A stretch of 64,000 nucleotides of DNA from Paenibacillus sp. J31TS4 (lineage in GTDB: Bacteria; Bacillota; Bacilli; Paenibacillales; NBRC-103111). Under the pieces are notes generated by a model that saw only the letters and a program-made list of their open reading frames with translations, made no database searches and was not told the origin of the DNA. The translations under genes and the position numbers were made by a program. How positions within the stretch are numbered: the first letter of the stretch is position 1; each line of letters begins with the position of its first letter. Positions 1-8,647 of the stretch are shown here, piece after piece. The stretch covers positions 806,001 to 870,000 of the forward strand of contig NZ_BOSI01000001.1 of assembly GCF_018403265.1 (NCBI RefSeq), written 5' to 3'.

Positions 1-136
1 GCGCTTCTTATGCGGTGTTGTGTTTTCGGATCTTAGCGCTGGTACATGCTCATAAGAAGCGCCCTGGCGCTTCTTATGCGGTGGAGTGTTCTTATCCATT
101 AGAGATCTTTCGTGGACATAAGAAGCGCCCTGGCGC
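1..136. repeat. Two tandem palindrome-flanked repeat units, possibly continuing upstream
   Basis: Two units of about 62 bases lie head to tail with a period of 66. Each begins GCGCTTCTTATG (1-12 and 67-78) and ends with its exact reverse complement CATAAGAAGCGC (51-62 and 117-128). The link CCCTGGCGC follows both units, and a third left end seems to start at 133 but does not continue. The interiors differ apart from a short common start. Each unit could fold as a 12-bp stem with a loop of about 38 bases. The array touches the window edge, so its full size is unknown. No gene is visible here. Confidence 0.75.
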
Positions 137-147
137 CCCAATCCTCC

Positions 148-798
148 TCATGATCGGATACGGGAGAGCCAGTTCATGATGAGCAGCGTGCCGATCAAGC
201 CGAGAAGAGAGACGACGATCCAATAATTCGGGTTTGTCTGGATCGGACCCAGCTTGAGAGGCTCGATCAGAGAGGTCGCGGCGAATGAGCTCCCGGCCAT
301 CTGCTTCGCCACCATCGGTTCGTAGCTCGTCGGCCCCGATGCACTAGCGGTAGGGTGCAGCCCGAATTTGTCGCCGTCCTGCGCGAGCAGCTCATTCTTG
401 CTACCCGGCCCCCCGATGGCATAGACGAAGCTGAATAGAAACAGCGCCAGGCAGAACGCAACCATGATCAGCATATTTCTTCTCAACTTGTAGGGAAGCG
501 AGTAGATTCGTTCGGCCACCGGAATCCGCCAGGATTCCTGCTCGTAGATCTGGCCCATGACCCGGCTCGCGACCGATGGCGCTGGCTGCTCCTGCAGCCG
601 ATCCGGAAGCGGAACCGCCTCTTCGGGAATCATCTGCCCTTCACTTTCTAGAAATAGCAGGCTCTCCTGCCAGATGGTCCACTCTTCCCGGCAGCTATCG
701 CAATGCTCAATGTGCCGGTCGACTGCCTGTCTTCGCTGCTCCTCTTCCGGAAGGTCAAAATACTCCGCGATCCATTCCTGGATCTGGGTACACTCCAT
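148..798 (-). CDS. Anti-sigma factor with zinc-finger (zf-HC2/ZAS type) N-terminus
   Basis: A 216-residue membrane protein directly downstream of the ECF sigma gene, 6 bases after its stop. The N-terminus has the zinc-binding anti-sigma signature H29-x3-C33-x2-C36. A hydrophobic segment at about 109-128 and a second at about 192-210, right at the C-terminus, suggest an N-in topology with a central loop of about 60 residues outside. Such proteins hold the partner sigma factor at the membrane until proteolysis or a conformational change releases it. PrsW, which in B. subtilis cleaves the anti-sigma factor RsiW, is encoded at 37067-37753; any link to this protein is only a guess. The regulated stress is unknown. 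Confidence 0.85.
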   Translation of the reverse strand: MECTQIQEWIAEYFDLPEEEQRRQAVDRHIEHCDSCREEWTIWQESLLFLESEGQMIPEEAVPLPDRLQEQPAPSVASRVMGQIYEQESWRIPVAERIYSLPYKLRRNMLIMVAFCLALFLFSFVYAIGGPGSKNELLAQDGDKFGLHPTASASGPTSYEPMVAKQMAGSSFAATSLIEPLKLGPIQTNPNYWIVVSLLGLIGTLLIMNWLSRIRS

Positions 799-804
799 TG
801 TTCG

Positions 805-1386
805 TCACCCTTCGCAGTCTCCGAATATCGGTTCCATGATGTAAGGTTCCAGCTGGAGTCTGACGCTTGCCCGAGCGCGGAACAGCAGGGATTTGACGGC
901 ACTGACTGTTTGCCCCAGCATGGAGGCAATCTCCTGATAATCCAACTGATCGTATTCCCGGAGAATCAGCGCAGTTCTCTGCTTGTCGGGCAGGTTGTTG
1001 ATCGCTTCCCGGACGAGCGAGACCTTCTCGTTGCGGAGAATGGTTTGCTCCGGCAGTGCTTCGGGTGCCGTTTGAGGGGTATGGCCGCTCTCCTCGAGAG
1101 ACACCTTGGCGTGCTTGTTGCGCCTGAGCTCGCTCAGTACCGTATTGCGGGCGATCGTATATAACCATGTCGAGAAGGCGGCTTCCACTTCCCGGAAGGT
1201 CTGCAGGCTGCGAAACGCCTTATAGAACGTCTCCTGGCAGAGATCGTCCACCATGCCCTCCATATGGGAACTCTTCAGCATGTGATAAATGAAAGCGTAA
1301 ATTTTACGCTCGTAACGACTCATGAGTTCAGCATACAGCTCCACATTGCCGTCCTTAATCTCACGAATTAACTGCGAATCCGTCAT
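805..1386 (-). CDS. ECF-family RNA polymerase sigma factor
   Basis: A 193-residue sigma-70 family protein of ECF size. Region 2 covers about 21-90, with the core-binding and -10 recognition stretch DDLCQETFYKAFRSL and WLYTIARN. Region 4 covers about 122-178 and ends in a helix-turn-helix (YQEIASMLGQTVSAVKSLLFRAR). The ATG at 1386 follows GGAGG at good spacing. It forms a two-gene unit with the anti-sigma gene. In B. subtilis aroE closes the trp supraoperon after tyrA; here a terminator follows tyrA and then this pair. The exact ECF subgroup cannot be assigned by eye. Confidence 0.92.
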   Translation of the reverse strand: MTDSQLIREIKDGNVELYAELMSRYERKIYAFIYHMLKSSHMEGMVDDLCQETFYKAFRSLQTFREVEAAFSTWLYTIARNTVLSELRRNKHAKVSLEESGHTPQTAPEALPEQTILRNEKVSLVREAINNLPDKQRTALILREYDQLDYQEIASMLGQTVSAVKSLLFRARASVRLQLEPYIMEPIFGDCEG

Positions 1387-1431
1387 TACAAGCGGTCCTC
1401 CTCGGCAGTCGCGGCGTCACCTAGCTGCCTT

Positions 1432-1467
1432 GTACTTGTTTGTACTGCGCCGGCGGCAAAAAGTTGC
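1432..1467 (-). promoter_or_regulatory. Candidate ECF-type autoregulatory promoter
   Basis: Read on the minus strand, GCAACTTTTT is followed after about a dozen bases by GTACAA. This resembles the AAC-rich -35 and short -10 of ECF promoters, which often drive their own sigma gene. The -10 region lies in an imperfect palindrome, GTACAAACAAGTAC (1432-1445). It ends 46 bases before the sigma start codon. The match is by eye and weak. Confidence 0.35.
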
Positions 1468-1708
1468 GTTGCTCCTTGAAGCATACGTCGGAAAAAAGAA
1501 AAGATGACGAAAGAGCGCCAGTCGATCCGTGCGCTCCTCATCCCCAATATCTTCAAATAAGGTCAATTTGGGTCGATAATTGGTGCCGTCTTCCAGTAGC
1601 TCTTAATTACTTCTTTGATAATACTCAAAATCCTTCCTCTTTCGCTAAATTTTTCGCAGAAATCTGTGAAATTTATGTAAACATGGTTCTTTTCGACCAG
1701 ACAAAGAC

Positions 1709-1740
1709 AAAAAAAAAGACCTGCCGGATGCCGGCAGGCT
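1709..1740 (-). terminator. Rho-independent terminator of the aromatic supraoperon (after tyrA)
   Basis: On the minus strand CCTGCCGG and CCGGCAGG (1720-1738) form an 8-bp stem with a 3-base loop, followed by a run of nine T. It lies about 110 bases past the tyrA stop. Confidence 0.85.
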
Positions 1741-1851
1741 GCACAGAGTGCAAATATTCGGATAGGAGTGGAGAGAAACCATACTGTACTTTTATTATAT
1801 GTATCCGTTTTCATTCTGTCAATACCATTTATGAAAACGTTTTTATGGCAT

Positions 1852-2961
1852 TTACGCATGGACGGCGTACTCCTCCGCCAGCAGTTCCTTGGCCCGTTCA
1901 TAATGACTGGCCTCCCGAAAGGACAAGCGGAGAACACCTGGGACATCCGCGCGGCTCTCCATGATCTCAATGTTGCTCAAGTTCACCCCGTGGCTTCCAA
2001 GTAAGCCGGTTATGCTGCCGATGACGCCCGGATGGTCCGGCACGTCGACGTACACGTCATGCATGATGGCCTGGAAGCCTTTGCGCCGCTCCGGCAGCTT
2101 GGCCCGGAACGTGCGGGCGGACTCGAACTTCCGCTCGATCCCTTCGCCGTCCGCCGTTTCCAGAAGACGAGCCATATCAGTAAGCTCGCGGTTCCAGTCG
2201 GCGATCAGCTTTAGGACTACGTCGCGGTTATTCACTAAAATGTCGCGCCAGACGACAGGGTCACTGTAGGCGATCCGGGTAAAATCGCGAAACCCACCCG
2301 CCGCCAAGCGTTGATAGAAGGAATCCTCTTCGTTGTAGCCGGCGATCTGGTTCACTAAGGCAACCGCAATGACATGCGGGAGATGGCTGATCGCACCAAT
2401 AATGGAATCGTGCTGCTCCGCATCCATCCGGACGACCTGCGCCTTGGTCTCCTGCAGCAAACCGACCAGCCTGCTGTACGAATGCTCGGGCGTTCCCGGC
2501 AGCGGAGTCAGGATGTAGAAAGCATTCTCGTACAGAATGGCCGAGGCCGCCTCAACACCGGAGCGCTCGGAACCAGTCATCGGGTGCCCTCCGATGAAGC
2601 AGGCACTGCCAAGCGGCAAGCGGGCGGCGGTTGCCACGATAGACGCTTTGGTGCTGCCAACGTCGGAGATGATGCAGCCGGGCTTGAGTGGAAGAGCGGA
2701 CAGCCGCGTAAGATAGTCCCCCAGTACCCCGACCGGCACGCACAGGAAGATGAAGTCCGCTCCCTCCGCCGCCGCTTCAAAGTCCGTCGTCGCCTCGTCC
2801 ACGACGCGGCGCTCCAAATATTTAATTACTTCGGCTGGATCCGAGGAGTGGCCCACCACGGTCAACCCCGGCTTGCCCTTGAAGCAAAGCGCGAGAGACC
2901 CTCCCATCAGACCTACGCCGTATATCGCAATTCTTGCCGATGTTCCAAACGATCCTTCCAT
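1852..2961 (-). CDS. tyrA: Prephenate dehydrogenase with C-terminal ACT domain
   Basis: A 369-residue enzyme that oxidatively decarboxylates prephenate to 4-hydroxyphenylpyruvate for tyrosine. The Rossmann motif GVGLMG is at residues 15-20. The catalytic-loop sequence GGHPMTGSERSG is present. An ACT domain fills about 296-369, suggesting feedback control by an aromatic amino acid. The open frame extends upstream into hisC, but the ATG at 2961, one base after the hisC stop, begins the family-like N-terminus MEGSFGTSARIAIYG. No strong ribosome-binding site is seen, so translation may be coupled to hisC. Confidence 0.95.
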   Translation of the reverse strand: MEGSFGTSARIAIYGVGLMGGSLALCFKGKPGLTVVGHSSDPAEVIKYLERRVVDEATTDFEAAAEGADFIFLCVPVGVLGDYLTRLSALPLKPGCIISDVGSTKASIVATAARLPLGSACFIGGHPMTGSERSGVEAASAILYENAFYILTPLPGTPEHSYSRLVGLLQETKAQVVRMDAEQHDSIIGAISHLPHVIAVALVNQIAGYNEEDSFYQRLAAGGFRDFTRIAYSDPVVWRDILVNNRDVVLKLIADWNRELTDMARLLETADGEGIERKFESARTFRAKLPERRKGFQAIMHDVYVDVPDHPGVIGSITGLLGSHGVNLSNIEIMESRADVPGVLRLSFREASHYERAKELLAEEYAVHA

Positions 2962-2962
2962 G

Positions 2963-4072
2963 CTACGCCTGGACCGCCGCTTCCGGAACTTCCGCAAGAA
3001 CCTCTTCGAGGTATTGGATGAACTTCTCGTTCTGTTCCCGGCTGCCGACGGTGACACGGATCCGGGTCGGCAGGCCCCATCCCTTGTCGCTGCGCACGAT
3101 CATGCCGCGGCGAAGCAGGCCGTTGAACACCTCGTCTGCGGGGCGTTTCACGTCGATCATCACGAAGTTGCCGTGTGCCGGATAGTAGCTCAGTCCGAGA
3201 CGGTCGCACTGTTCATTTAGATAACGGATGCCTTCGGCATTGGCTTGTCTGCATTTCTCGACGAATTCCTTGTCCAGCAGTGCTGCTTTGGCCGCCGCTT
3301 GAGCCATGCGTCCCGTGTTGAACGGCTCCCGCACCTGATTGATGGAACGAATAACCTCGGGCATCGCAATCCCGTATCCGATCCGTAGCGAAGCCAGACC
3401 GTGAATCTTGGAGAAGGTGCGCAGAAGAATCAGGTTCGGATACGCGTTCAGCAGCTTGACGCCGTCCGGGTATTCGTCCGTCATGTTGAATTCAGCGTAC
3501 GCTTCGTCCAGCACGACAAGCACGCGCGAAGGCACCTTGGCCAAGAACGCCTCGACTTCTGCTTGTGTCAGCATGGTGCCAGTCGGGTTGTTTGGATTGC
3601 AAATCCAGACGATCTTCGTTTTCTCGTTTACGCGGGCCAGCATGCCATTCAGATCGTGCTTGCCGTCCTGAAGCGGTACCTCGATGCAGACTGCGCCTTC
3701 GACCTCGGCATTGTGCTTGTACTGAGGGAAGGTCGTCTCAGCCATCACCGTTTCGTCGCCGCGCTCGAAATAAGCACGGGCAATGAGGAGAATCAGCTCG
3801 TCGGAGCCCGCGCCGAATATCAGCTGGTCCTTGCGTACGCCGTAGTGCTCGGCGACGACCTCGGAGAGGGAGACGGCGGCTCCGTCCGGGTACAGGCTCA
3901 GATTGCCCATCTCGGACAGAATCGCTTCCTTGGCATTCGGCGAGCAGCCGAACGGGTTCTCATTGGACGCCAGCTTGATGACTTCGGTCAGGCCGAGCTC
4001 CCGCTTTACGTCCTCGATCGGTTTACCCGGCTGGTAAACCGGCAGGTGGACAATATTTTGTTTGGGCTGCAC
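2963..4072 (-). CDS. hisC: Histidinol-phosphate aminotransferase
   Basis: A PLP-dependent class I/II aminotransferase of about 369 residues. The PLP lysine lies in TFSKIHG, and ICNPNNPTG and LDEAYAEF are further family signatures. It transaminates imidazole-acetol phosphate in histidine synthesis. In B. subtilis the trp-linked enzyme also serves tyrosine and phenylalanine, which fits its place between trpA and tyrA. Two GTG codons are possible starts. The one at 4081 touches the GAGG ribosome-binding site, while the one at 4072 is 8 bases from it, so I prefer 4072. Confidence 0.93.
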   Translation of the reverse strand: MQPKQNIVHLPVYQPGKPIEDVKRELGLTEVIKLASNENPFGCSPNAKEAILSEMGNLSLYPDGAAVSLSEVVAEHYGVRKDQLIFGAGSDELILLIARAYFERGDETVMAETTFPQYKHNAEVEGAVCIEVPLQDGKHDLNGMLARVNEKTKIVWICNPNNPTGTMLTQAEVEAFLAKVPSRVLVVLDEAYAEFNMTDEYPDGVKLLNAYPNLILLRTFSKIHGLASLRIGYGIAMPEVIRSINQVREPFNTGRMAQAAAKAALLDKEFVEKCRQANAEGIRYLNEQCDRLGLSYYPAHGNFVMIDVKRPADEVFNGLLRRGMIVRSDKGWGLPTRIRVTVGSREQNEKFIQYLEEVLAEVPEAAVQA

Positions 4073-4099
4073 GGTTAACACCTCGATTATCGAAAATAG

Positions 4100-4906
4100 T
4101 TACGCCTTTAATTGTCGCACAAAATCGCGAATTTGCAAGAGACCTTCTTCTCGCGTCGCGGCTTGCGACAGAAGCGGCATCGCTTCTTCGATCTGTCTGA
4201 CGATCGCGCTGCCCACCACGACTCCATCGCTGATGGACGCCATCTGCAGCGCCTGCTCACGGTTCGAGATGCCGAAGCCGATCGCTACGGGCAGGTCAGT
4301 CGCCTGCTTCACCGAATCGACGAACGCTTGCAGCCCGTCATAAAATTCCGAGCGCGTCCCGGTGACCCCAAGCGAGGACACGCAGTATAAGAAGCCGGCA
4401 GCCTGCGAGGTGATCTGCTGGATTCGCTCTCGGGACGTCGGGGCGACGAGCGGAATCAGGTGAATTTGATACGCCTGCGCCCGTTCGCGGACCGGTCCGC
4501 TTTCCTCAATGGGCAGATCCGGAATGATCAGGCCGCTGATGTCGTGTTCGGCGATCGTCTCGAAGAAGTGGTCGAGCCCCAGCTGCAGCACCGGATTGTA
4601 ATAGGTGAACAGAATGAAAGGCAGCTGGCTGCCTCTCTTCCGGCAGGCGCTCGCCGTCCGGATGCAGTCCAGGATGGTCACCTGATGGGTGAGCGCGCGC
4701 TGGGAAGACCGCTGGATGACCGGGCCGTCTGCCAGAGGATCCGAATAAGGCACCCCCAGCTCGATCACGTCGGCGCCGGCTTCCTCAAGACGAAGTATGA
4801 TGTCGACTGTCGTGTCCAAGTCGGGATCTCCGACGGTTAAGAATGGAATAAGTGCCTTTTCGCCTCTTTCTTTCAGCTCGGCGAAGCGTTGGTCAATGCG
4901 GTTCAT
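4100..4906 (-). CDS. trpA: Tryptophan synthase alpha chain
   Basis: A 268-residue TIM-barrel protein, the normal length. It cleaves indole-3-glycerol phosphate to indole and glyceraldehyde 3-phosphate and passes indole to TrpB. The family motif [14 protein letters not shown] carries the catalytic Glu and Asp. Its ATG overlaps the trpB stop as ATGA (4903-4906), so the two subunits are translationally coupled. Confidence 0.97.
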   Translation of the reverse strand: MNRIDQRFAELKERGEKALIPFLTVGDPDLDTTVDIILRLEEAGADVIELGVPYSDPLADGPVIQRSSQRALTHQVTILDCIRTASACRKRGSQLPFILFTYYNPVLQLGLDHFFETIAEHDISGLIIPDLPIEESGPVRERAQAYQIHLIPLVAPTSRERIQQITSQAAGFLYCVSSLGVTGTRSEFYDGLQAFVDSVKQATDLPVAIGFGISNREQALQMASISDGVVVGSAIVRQIEEAMPLLSQAATREEGLLQIRDFVRQLKA

Positions 4907-6099
4907 AGTCCGTCTCCTCCCAGATACGACATGATGGACTCGACGTCCTTGTCGCCGCGTCCCGACAGGCTGACGACGATGATGCTGTCCTTGGGCATCG
5001 TCGGCGCAACCTTGATCGTCTGTGCAATCGCATGGGCACTCTCGAGCGCAGGGATGATGCCTTCCTTGCGGCTGAGCAGCTGAAGCGCCTCAAGCGCTTC
5101 GGCGTCCGTGACCGGGACGTACTCGGCTCTGCCCGAATCGCTAAGGTAAGCGTGCTCCGGCCCGATTCCCGGGTAGTCCAGTCCCGCAGAGATCGAATGC
5201 GCCGGCTGGACCTGCCCGTATTGATCCTGGAGCAGGTAGCTTAGCGACCCTTGGAACACCCCTTCGGTTCCCTTGGTGATCGTCGCCGCGTGCTCGTCAG
5301 TATCGACGCCCCTGCCGGCCGCTTCCACACCCATCAGCCGGACGCTTTCGTCACCGACAAACGGATAGAACAGACCCATGGCGTTGCTTCCTCCGCCAAC
5401 GCAGGCGATTGCCAGATCCGGCAGCCTGCCCTCTTCCTCCAAAATCTGTTTGCGCGCTTCGTCGCCAATAACACGCTGGAAGTCACGGACGATCATTGGG
5501 TACGGATGCGGACCTACAACGCTGCCGAGAATGTAAAAGGTGTCTTCCACATTGGCCACCCAATAGCGCAGCGTCTCGTTGCCGGCGTCCTTCAGCGTGC
5601 GGGTTCCGGACGTGACGGGTACCACCTCAGCTCCAAGCAGCTTCATGCGGAATACGTTCAATTGCTGCCGTTTCGTGTCTTCCTCGCCCATGAACACCTT
5701 GCACTCGAGTCCGAGCAGCGCGGCGATCGTCGCCGTAGCGACGCCGTGCTGGCCGGCTCCGGTTTCGGCAATCACTTTTTTCTTGCCCATCCGCTTGGCC
5801 AGAACGGCCTGTCCAATCGTGTTATTGATCTTGTGGGCGCCCGTATGGTTCAAATCTTCGCGCTTAAGATAGATTTTGGCCCCTCCGAGATGCTCGGTGA
5901 GACGCTCCGCATAATAAAGCGGTGTCGGCCGTCCCGAGTATTGCTTCAGCAAGTAATTGACTTCTTCTTGAAAAGAAGGATCCTTCGCATTCTTGTGGTA
6001 CGCTTCCTCCAGCTCCAGCAGAGCATTCATCAGCGTTTCCGGCACATAACGGCCGCCGAACCGGCCGAATCTTCCATATTGATCAGGCACTTGTGTCAC
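4903..6099 (-). CDS. trpB: Tryptophan synthase beta chain
   Basis: A 398-residue PLP enzyme that joins indole and serine to make tryptophan. The PLP lysine is in HTGAHKINN, and the glycine-rich phosphate loop GGGSNAMG is present. The start is GTG at 6099, overlapping the trpF stop (GTGA). The N-terminus [20 protein letters not shown] is typical of TrpB1. Confidence 0.97.
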   Translation of the reverse strand: MTQVPDQYGRFGRFGGRYVPETLMNALLELEEAYHKNAKDPSFQEEVNYLLKQYSGRPTPLYYAERLTEHLGGAKIYLKREDLNHTGAHKINNTIGQAVLAKRMGKKKVIAETGAGQHGVATATIAALLGLECKVFMGEEDTKRQQLNVFRMKLLGAEVVPVTSGTRTLKDAGNETLRYWVANVEDTFYILGSVVGPHPYPMIVRDFQRVIGDEARKQILEEEGRLPDLAIACVGGGSNAMGLFYPFVGDESVRLMGVEAAGRGVDTDEHAATITKGTEGVFQGSLSYLLQDQYGQVQPAHSISAGLDYPGIGPEHAYLSDSGRAEYVPVTDAEALEALQLLSRKEGIIPALESAHAIAQTIKVAPTMPKDSIIVVSLSGRGDKDVESIMSYLGGDGL

Positions 6100-6785
6100 G
6101 CCTGCTTCACCCTCTCTACGAATCGTTTTATTTTGTCGGCGTCCTTGCGTCCGTCCGTCTCAAGCCCGCTCGAGACGTCAACTCCGTCGGGCGTGTAGCT
6201 GTCCAGCAGCCGGCCGACATTGTCCGGCGACAGCCCGCCCGCCACGAGCAGGCGGATCCCCGCCTGGCGCGCCGCCTCCTGGGCCTCCGGGATGCGTTCC
6301 CAGGCGAACCGCTTGCCGCTACCGCCCCCGTATACCGGATCGTGTGTATCGAGCAGCACCGCATGTACCGAGCCGGCGTAACGGGCGATCCGCTCCGCGA
6401 GCGTATCCGCCTCGCTGCCCCCTTCTCCTGCAGCAGCCAGCGGCAGCGCCTTGATCACCTCAACGCCGAGCGTATCCGCCGCCCAGCGGCAAAGCTCCGG
6501 CGGCTCCTCGCCGTGCAGCTGCACGACGTCCAACGGCGCCGCAGCCAGCGTCTCCGCGAGCTCCTCACGGCTCGGATTAACAAAAACGCCGACCGACCGG
6601 GCAGCTCCCAGCGGGAAGCCTCTAGCTTCCGAACGCAGGAAGCCGGCCAGTTCGCCGGCTTGGCTGGGCGTCACTCTCCGCTTGCTTGGCGCGAGTAAGA
6701 GGCCGATATAGTCAACCTCCAGCTCCTTCATCTGCTCAAGCGTACCGCGCTCCGTTATTCCGCATACCTTGACCGCTATCTTCAT
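6096..6785 (-). CDS. trpF: Phosphoribosylanthranilate isomerase
   Basis: A 229-residue TIM-barrel isomerase that performs the Amadori rearrangement to CdRP. The N-terminal KVCGIT motif holds the general-base cysteine, and VFVNPSREE and the C-terminal GLSPDNV and DVSSGLE phosphate-binding segments are present. The ATG overlaps the trpC stop as ATGA. It is free-standing, not fused to trpC. Confidence 0.96.
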   Translation of the reverse strand: MKIAVKVCGITERGTLEQMKELEVDYIGLLLAPSKRRVTPSQAGELAGFLRSEARGFPLGAARSVGVFVNPSREELAETLAAAPLDVVQLHGEEPPELCRWAADTLGVEVIKALPLAAAGEGGSEADTLAERIARYAGSVHAVLLDTHDPVYGGGSGKRFAWERIPEAQEAARQAGIRLLVAGGLSPDNVGRLLDSYTPDGVDVSSGLETDGRKDADKIKRFVERVKQA

Positions 6786-7594
6786 GGACGAGCCGCCCCA
6801 GTCCGCTCCGAAGCGCCGAGCAGGTCGTGCACCGCCCGGCCTACATCGGGCTGGCGCATGAACGACTCTCCAATCAACACGGCGTCGGCTCCCGCCTTGA
6901 CCAGCCGCTCAATGTCGGCCGGATAGCGGATGCCGCTCTCGCTGACCACTGTCTTCCCGTCCGGAATGAGCCCGATCAGCGCCTCGGTGGCCGCCAGATC
7001 CGTGACGAACGTGTGCAGATTGCGGTTGTTGATGCCGATCAGATCCGCATCCAGCTTCAGCACGCGCTCGAGCTCCTCACGGTCATGCACCTCGACGAGC
7101 GCATCCATGCCGAGATCGCGTGAGAGCGTGAGAAACTCCTTGATCTGTGCGTCGTCCAGGATGGCCGCTATCAGCAGCACCGCATCGGCACCCAGTAGAC
7201 GGGCCTCGTAGATCTGCAGCGGATCGATCGTAAAGTCCTTGCGCAGAATCGGCACGTCCACGGCTTGCCGGATGGCGGTTAAATATTCGCTCGCTCCCTG
7301 GAAATATTCGCGGTCCGTCAGAACGGACAGGCAATCCGTACCGGCCTCCACATACGCCTGAGCGAGCAGCACCGGGTCAAAATCCGCCCGGATCAGCCCC
7401 TTGGACGGCGACGCCTTCTTGACCTCGGCGATGAGGCCAAGCGAGCGCTTGCGTCCTTCGTCCAACGCACGGGCGAAGCCGCGGCAGGCTCTTCCTTCCG
7501 CCGCAATACGCCTCTCGGCGTCCGCCGCGGTCAGCGTCTCCCGCAGCCGCTCTACTTCCAGCTTCTTGGTTGCTACGATTCGATCAAGATACAT
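6782..7594 (-). CDS. trpC: Indole-3-glycerol phosphate synthase
   Basis: A 270-residue TIM-barrel enzyme that closes the indole ring of CdRP. It shows EVKKASPSKG, LRKDFTID and GINNRNL, which carry the substrate-binding and catalytic Lys and Glu residues. Its start lies 11 bases inside the 3' end of trpD. Confidence 0.97.
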   Translation of the reverse strand: MYLDRIVATKKLEVERLRETLTAADAERRIAAEGRACRGFARALDEGRKRSLGLIAEVKKASPSKGLIRADFDPVLLAQAYVEAGTDCLSVLTDREYFQGASEYLTAIRQAVDVPILRKDFTIDPLQIYEARLLGADAVLLIAAILDDAQIKEFLTLSRDLGMDALVEVHDREELERVLKLDADLIGINNRNLHTFVTDLAATEALIGLIPDGKTVVSESGIRYPADIERLVKAGADAVLIGESFMRQPDVGRAVHDLLGASERTGAARP

Positions 7595-8624
7595 GGCTCA
7601 GCTCTCCCGTACATTGAATTAAGTCTTCCAGCTTCCGAAGAGCGGTACCGGAATCGATGACCTTCGCCGCCAATTGTACCCCATCCGTCAAGGTGGAACA
7701 ATGCCCTGTCACATAGAAGCAGGCGCCTGCGTTCGCAAGCACGATGTCGCGGTAGGCTCCGCGGGACCCATGGAGAATGGACCGGAGAATATCGGCATTC
7801 TCTCTGGCGTCTCCGCCCGCCACATCCGCGAGCGAGTATGTGCCGAGACCGAGGTCGCCCGGCGAAATCTGGTACGTGGCCACTTGCCCGCCCTTCAACT
7901 CCGTCACCTGGGTCGAAGCGGAGATGCTGATCTCGTCGAGGCCGTCCTCGCTCGAGACGACCATCGCACGCTTCAGGCCGAGCTCTCCGAGCACCTGCGC
8001 GATCAGCTCCGTCTTGGCCCGGTCAAACACGCCCAGCAGCTGGCGGTCGGCTCCGGCCGGATTGGTCAGCGGGCCGAGCAGATTGAACACCGTGCGTACG
8101 CCCAGCTCGCGGCGGGGTCCGGCCGCGTGCTTCATCGACTGATGGTACGTCTGGGCGAACATGAAGCAGATGCCGATCTCGTCGAGGCAGCGGGCCGCCT
8201 GCTCGCTGTCGAGCGAGATGTTGACGCCAAGCGCCTCCAGAACATCGGCGCTGCCGCTCTTGCTCGACATCGCCCGGTTGCCGTGCTTGGCGACCCGGAT
8301 GCCGCCGGCTGCGGCCACGATTGCCGATGCGGTCGAGATGTTGAACGTATTCGCGCCGTCGCCGCCCGTTCCGCACGTATCGAGGAGGTCGAACTGCTCC
8401 GTGGCGACCCGGCGGGATTTGTCCCGCATCGCTTGAGCGAATCCCGTAATTTCGTCCAGTGTCTCTCCCCGCATGCGCAGCGCCGTAAGCAGGCTGCCGA
8501 TTTGGGCAGGAGTTGCTTGCCCGTCCATGATGGCGGACATGACGTTTCTTGCCTCCGTCCGTCCGAGTGTGCCGCCGCTAATCGTAACGGCTATCGCCTG
8601 CTGAACCGTGAATTGACCGTCCAT
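7584..8624 (-). CDS. trpD: Anthranilate phosphoribosyltransferase
   Basis: A 346-residue enzyme transferring phosphoribose from PRPP to anthranilate. The PRPP-binding motif DTCGTGGDG and the KHGNRAMSS segment are present. The open frame extends 59 codons upstream into trpE, but the ATG at 8624 has GGGGGAG 7 bases ahead and begins the expected N-terminus. No glutamine amidotransferase (TrpG) gene lies in this operon. As in B. subtilis, the amidotransferase is probably shared with folate synthesis (pabA) elsewhere. Confidence 0.96.
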   Translation of the reverse strand: MDGQFTVQQAIAVTISGGTLGRTEARNVMSAIMDGQATPAQIGSLLTALRMRGETLDEITGFAQAMRDKSRRVATEQFDLLDTCGTGGDGANTFNISTASAIVAAAGGIRVAKHGNRAMSSKSGSADVLEALGVNISLDSEQAARCLDEIGICFMFAQTYHQSMKHAAGPRRELGVRTVFNLLGPLTNPAGADRQLLGVFDRAKTELIAQVLGELGLKRAMVVSSEDGLDEISISASTQVTELKGGQVATYQISPGDLGLGTYSLADVAGGDARENADILRSILHGSRGAYRDIVLANAGACFYVTGHCSTLTDGVQLAAKVIDSGTALRKLEDLIQCTGELSHVS

Positions 8625-8647
8625 TCCGTTCTCCCCCTTATCCCTGT

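Larger units (their letters stand above)
1387..1851. other. Intergenic region between tyrA and the ECF sigma gene
   Basis: No convincing coding region is present in these 465 bases. It contains the candidate sigma promoter near the sigma gene (1432-1467), an AT-richer stretch of about 1540-1700 with no recognisable motif, and the tyrA terminator at 1709-1740. Confidence 0.6.

Noticed and set aside
1-136. CRISPR array
   Set aside because: Only two units are seen, the repeats are inverted ends rather than direct repeats with uniform spacers, and no cas genes are nearby.
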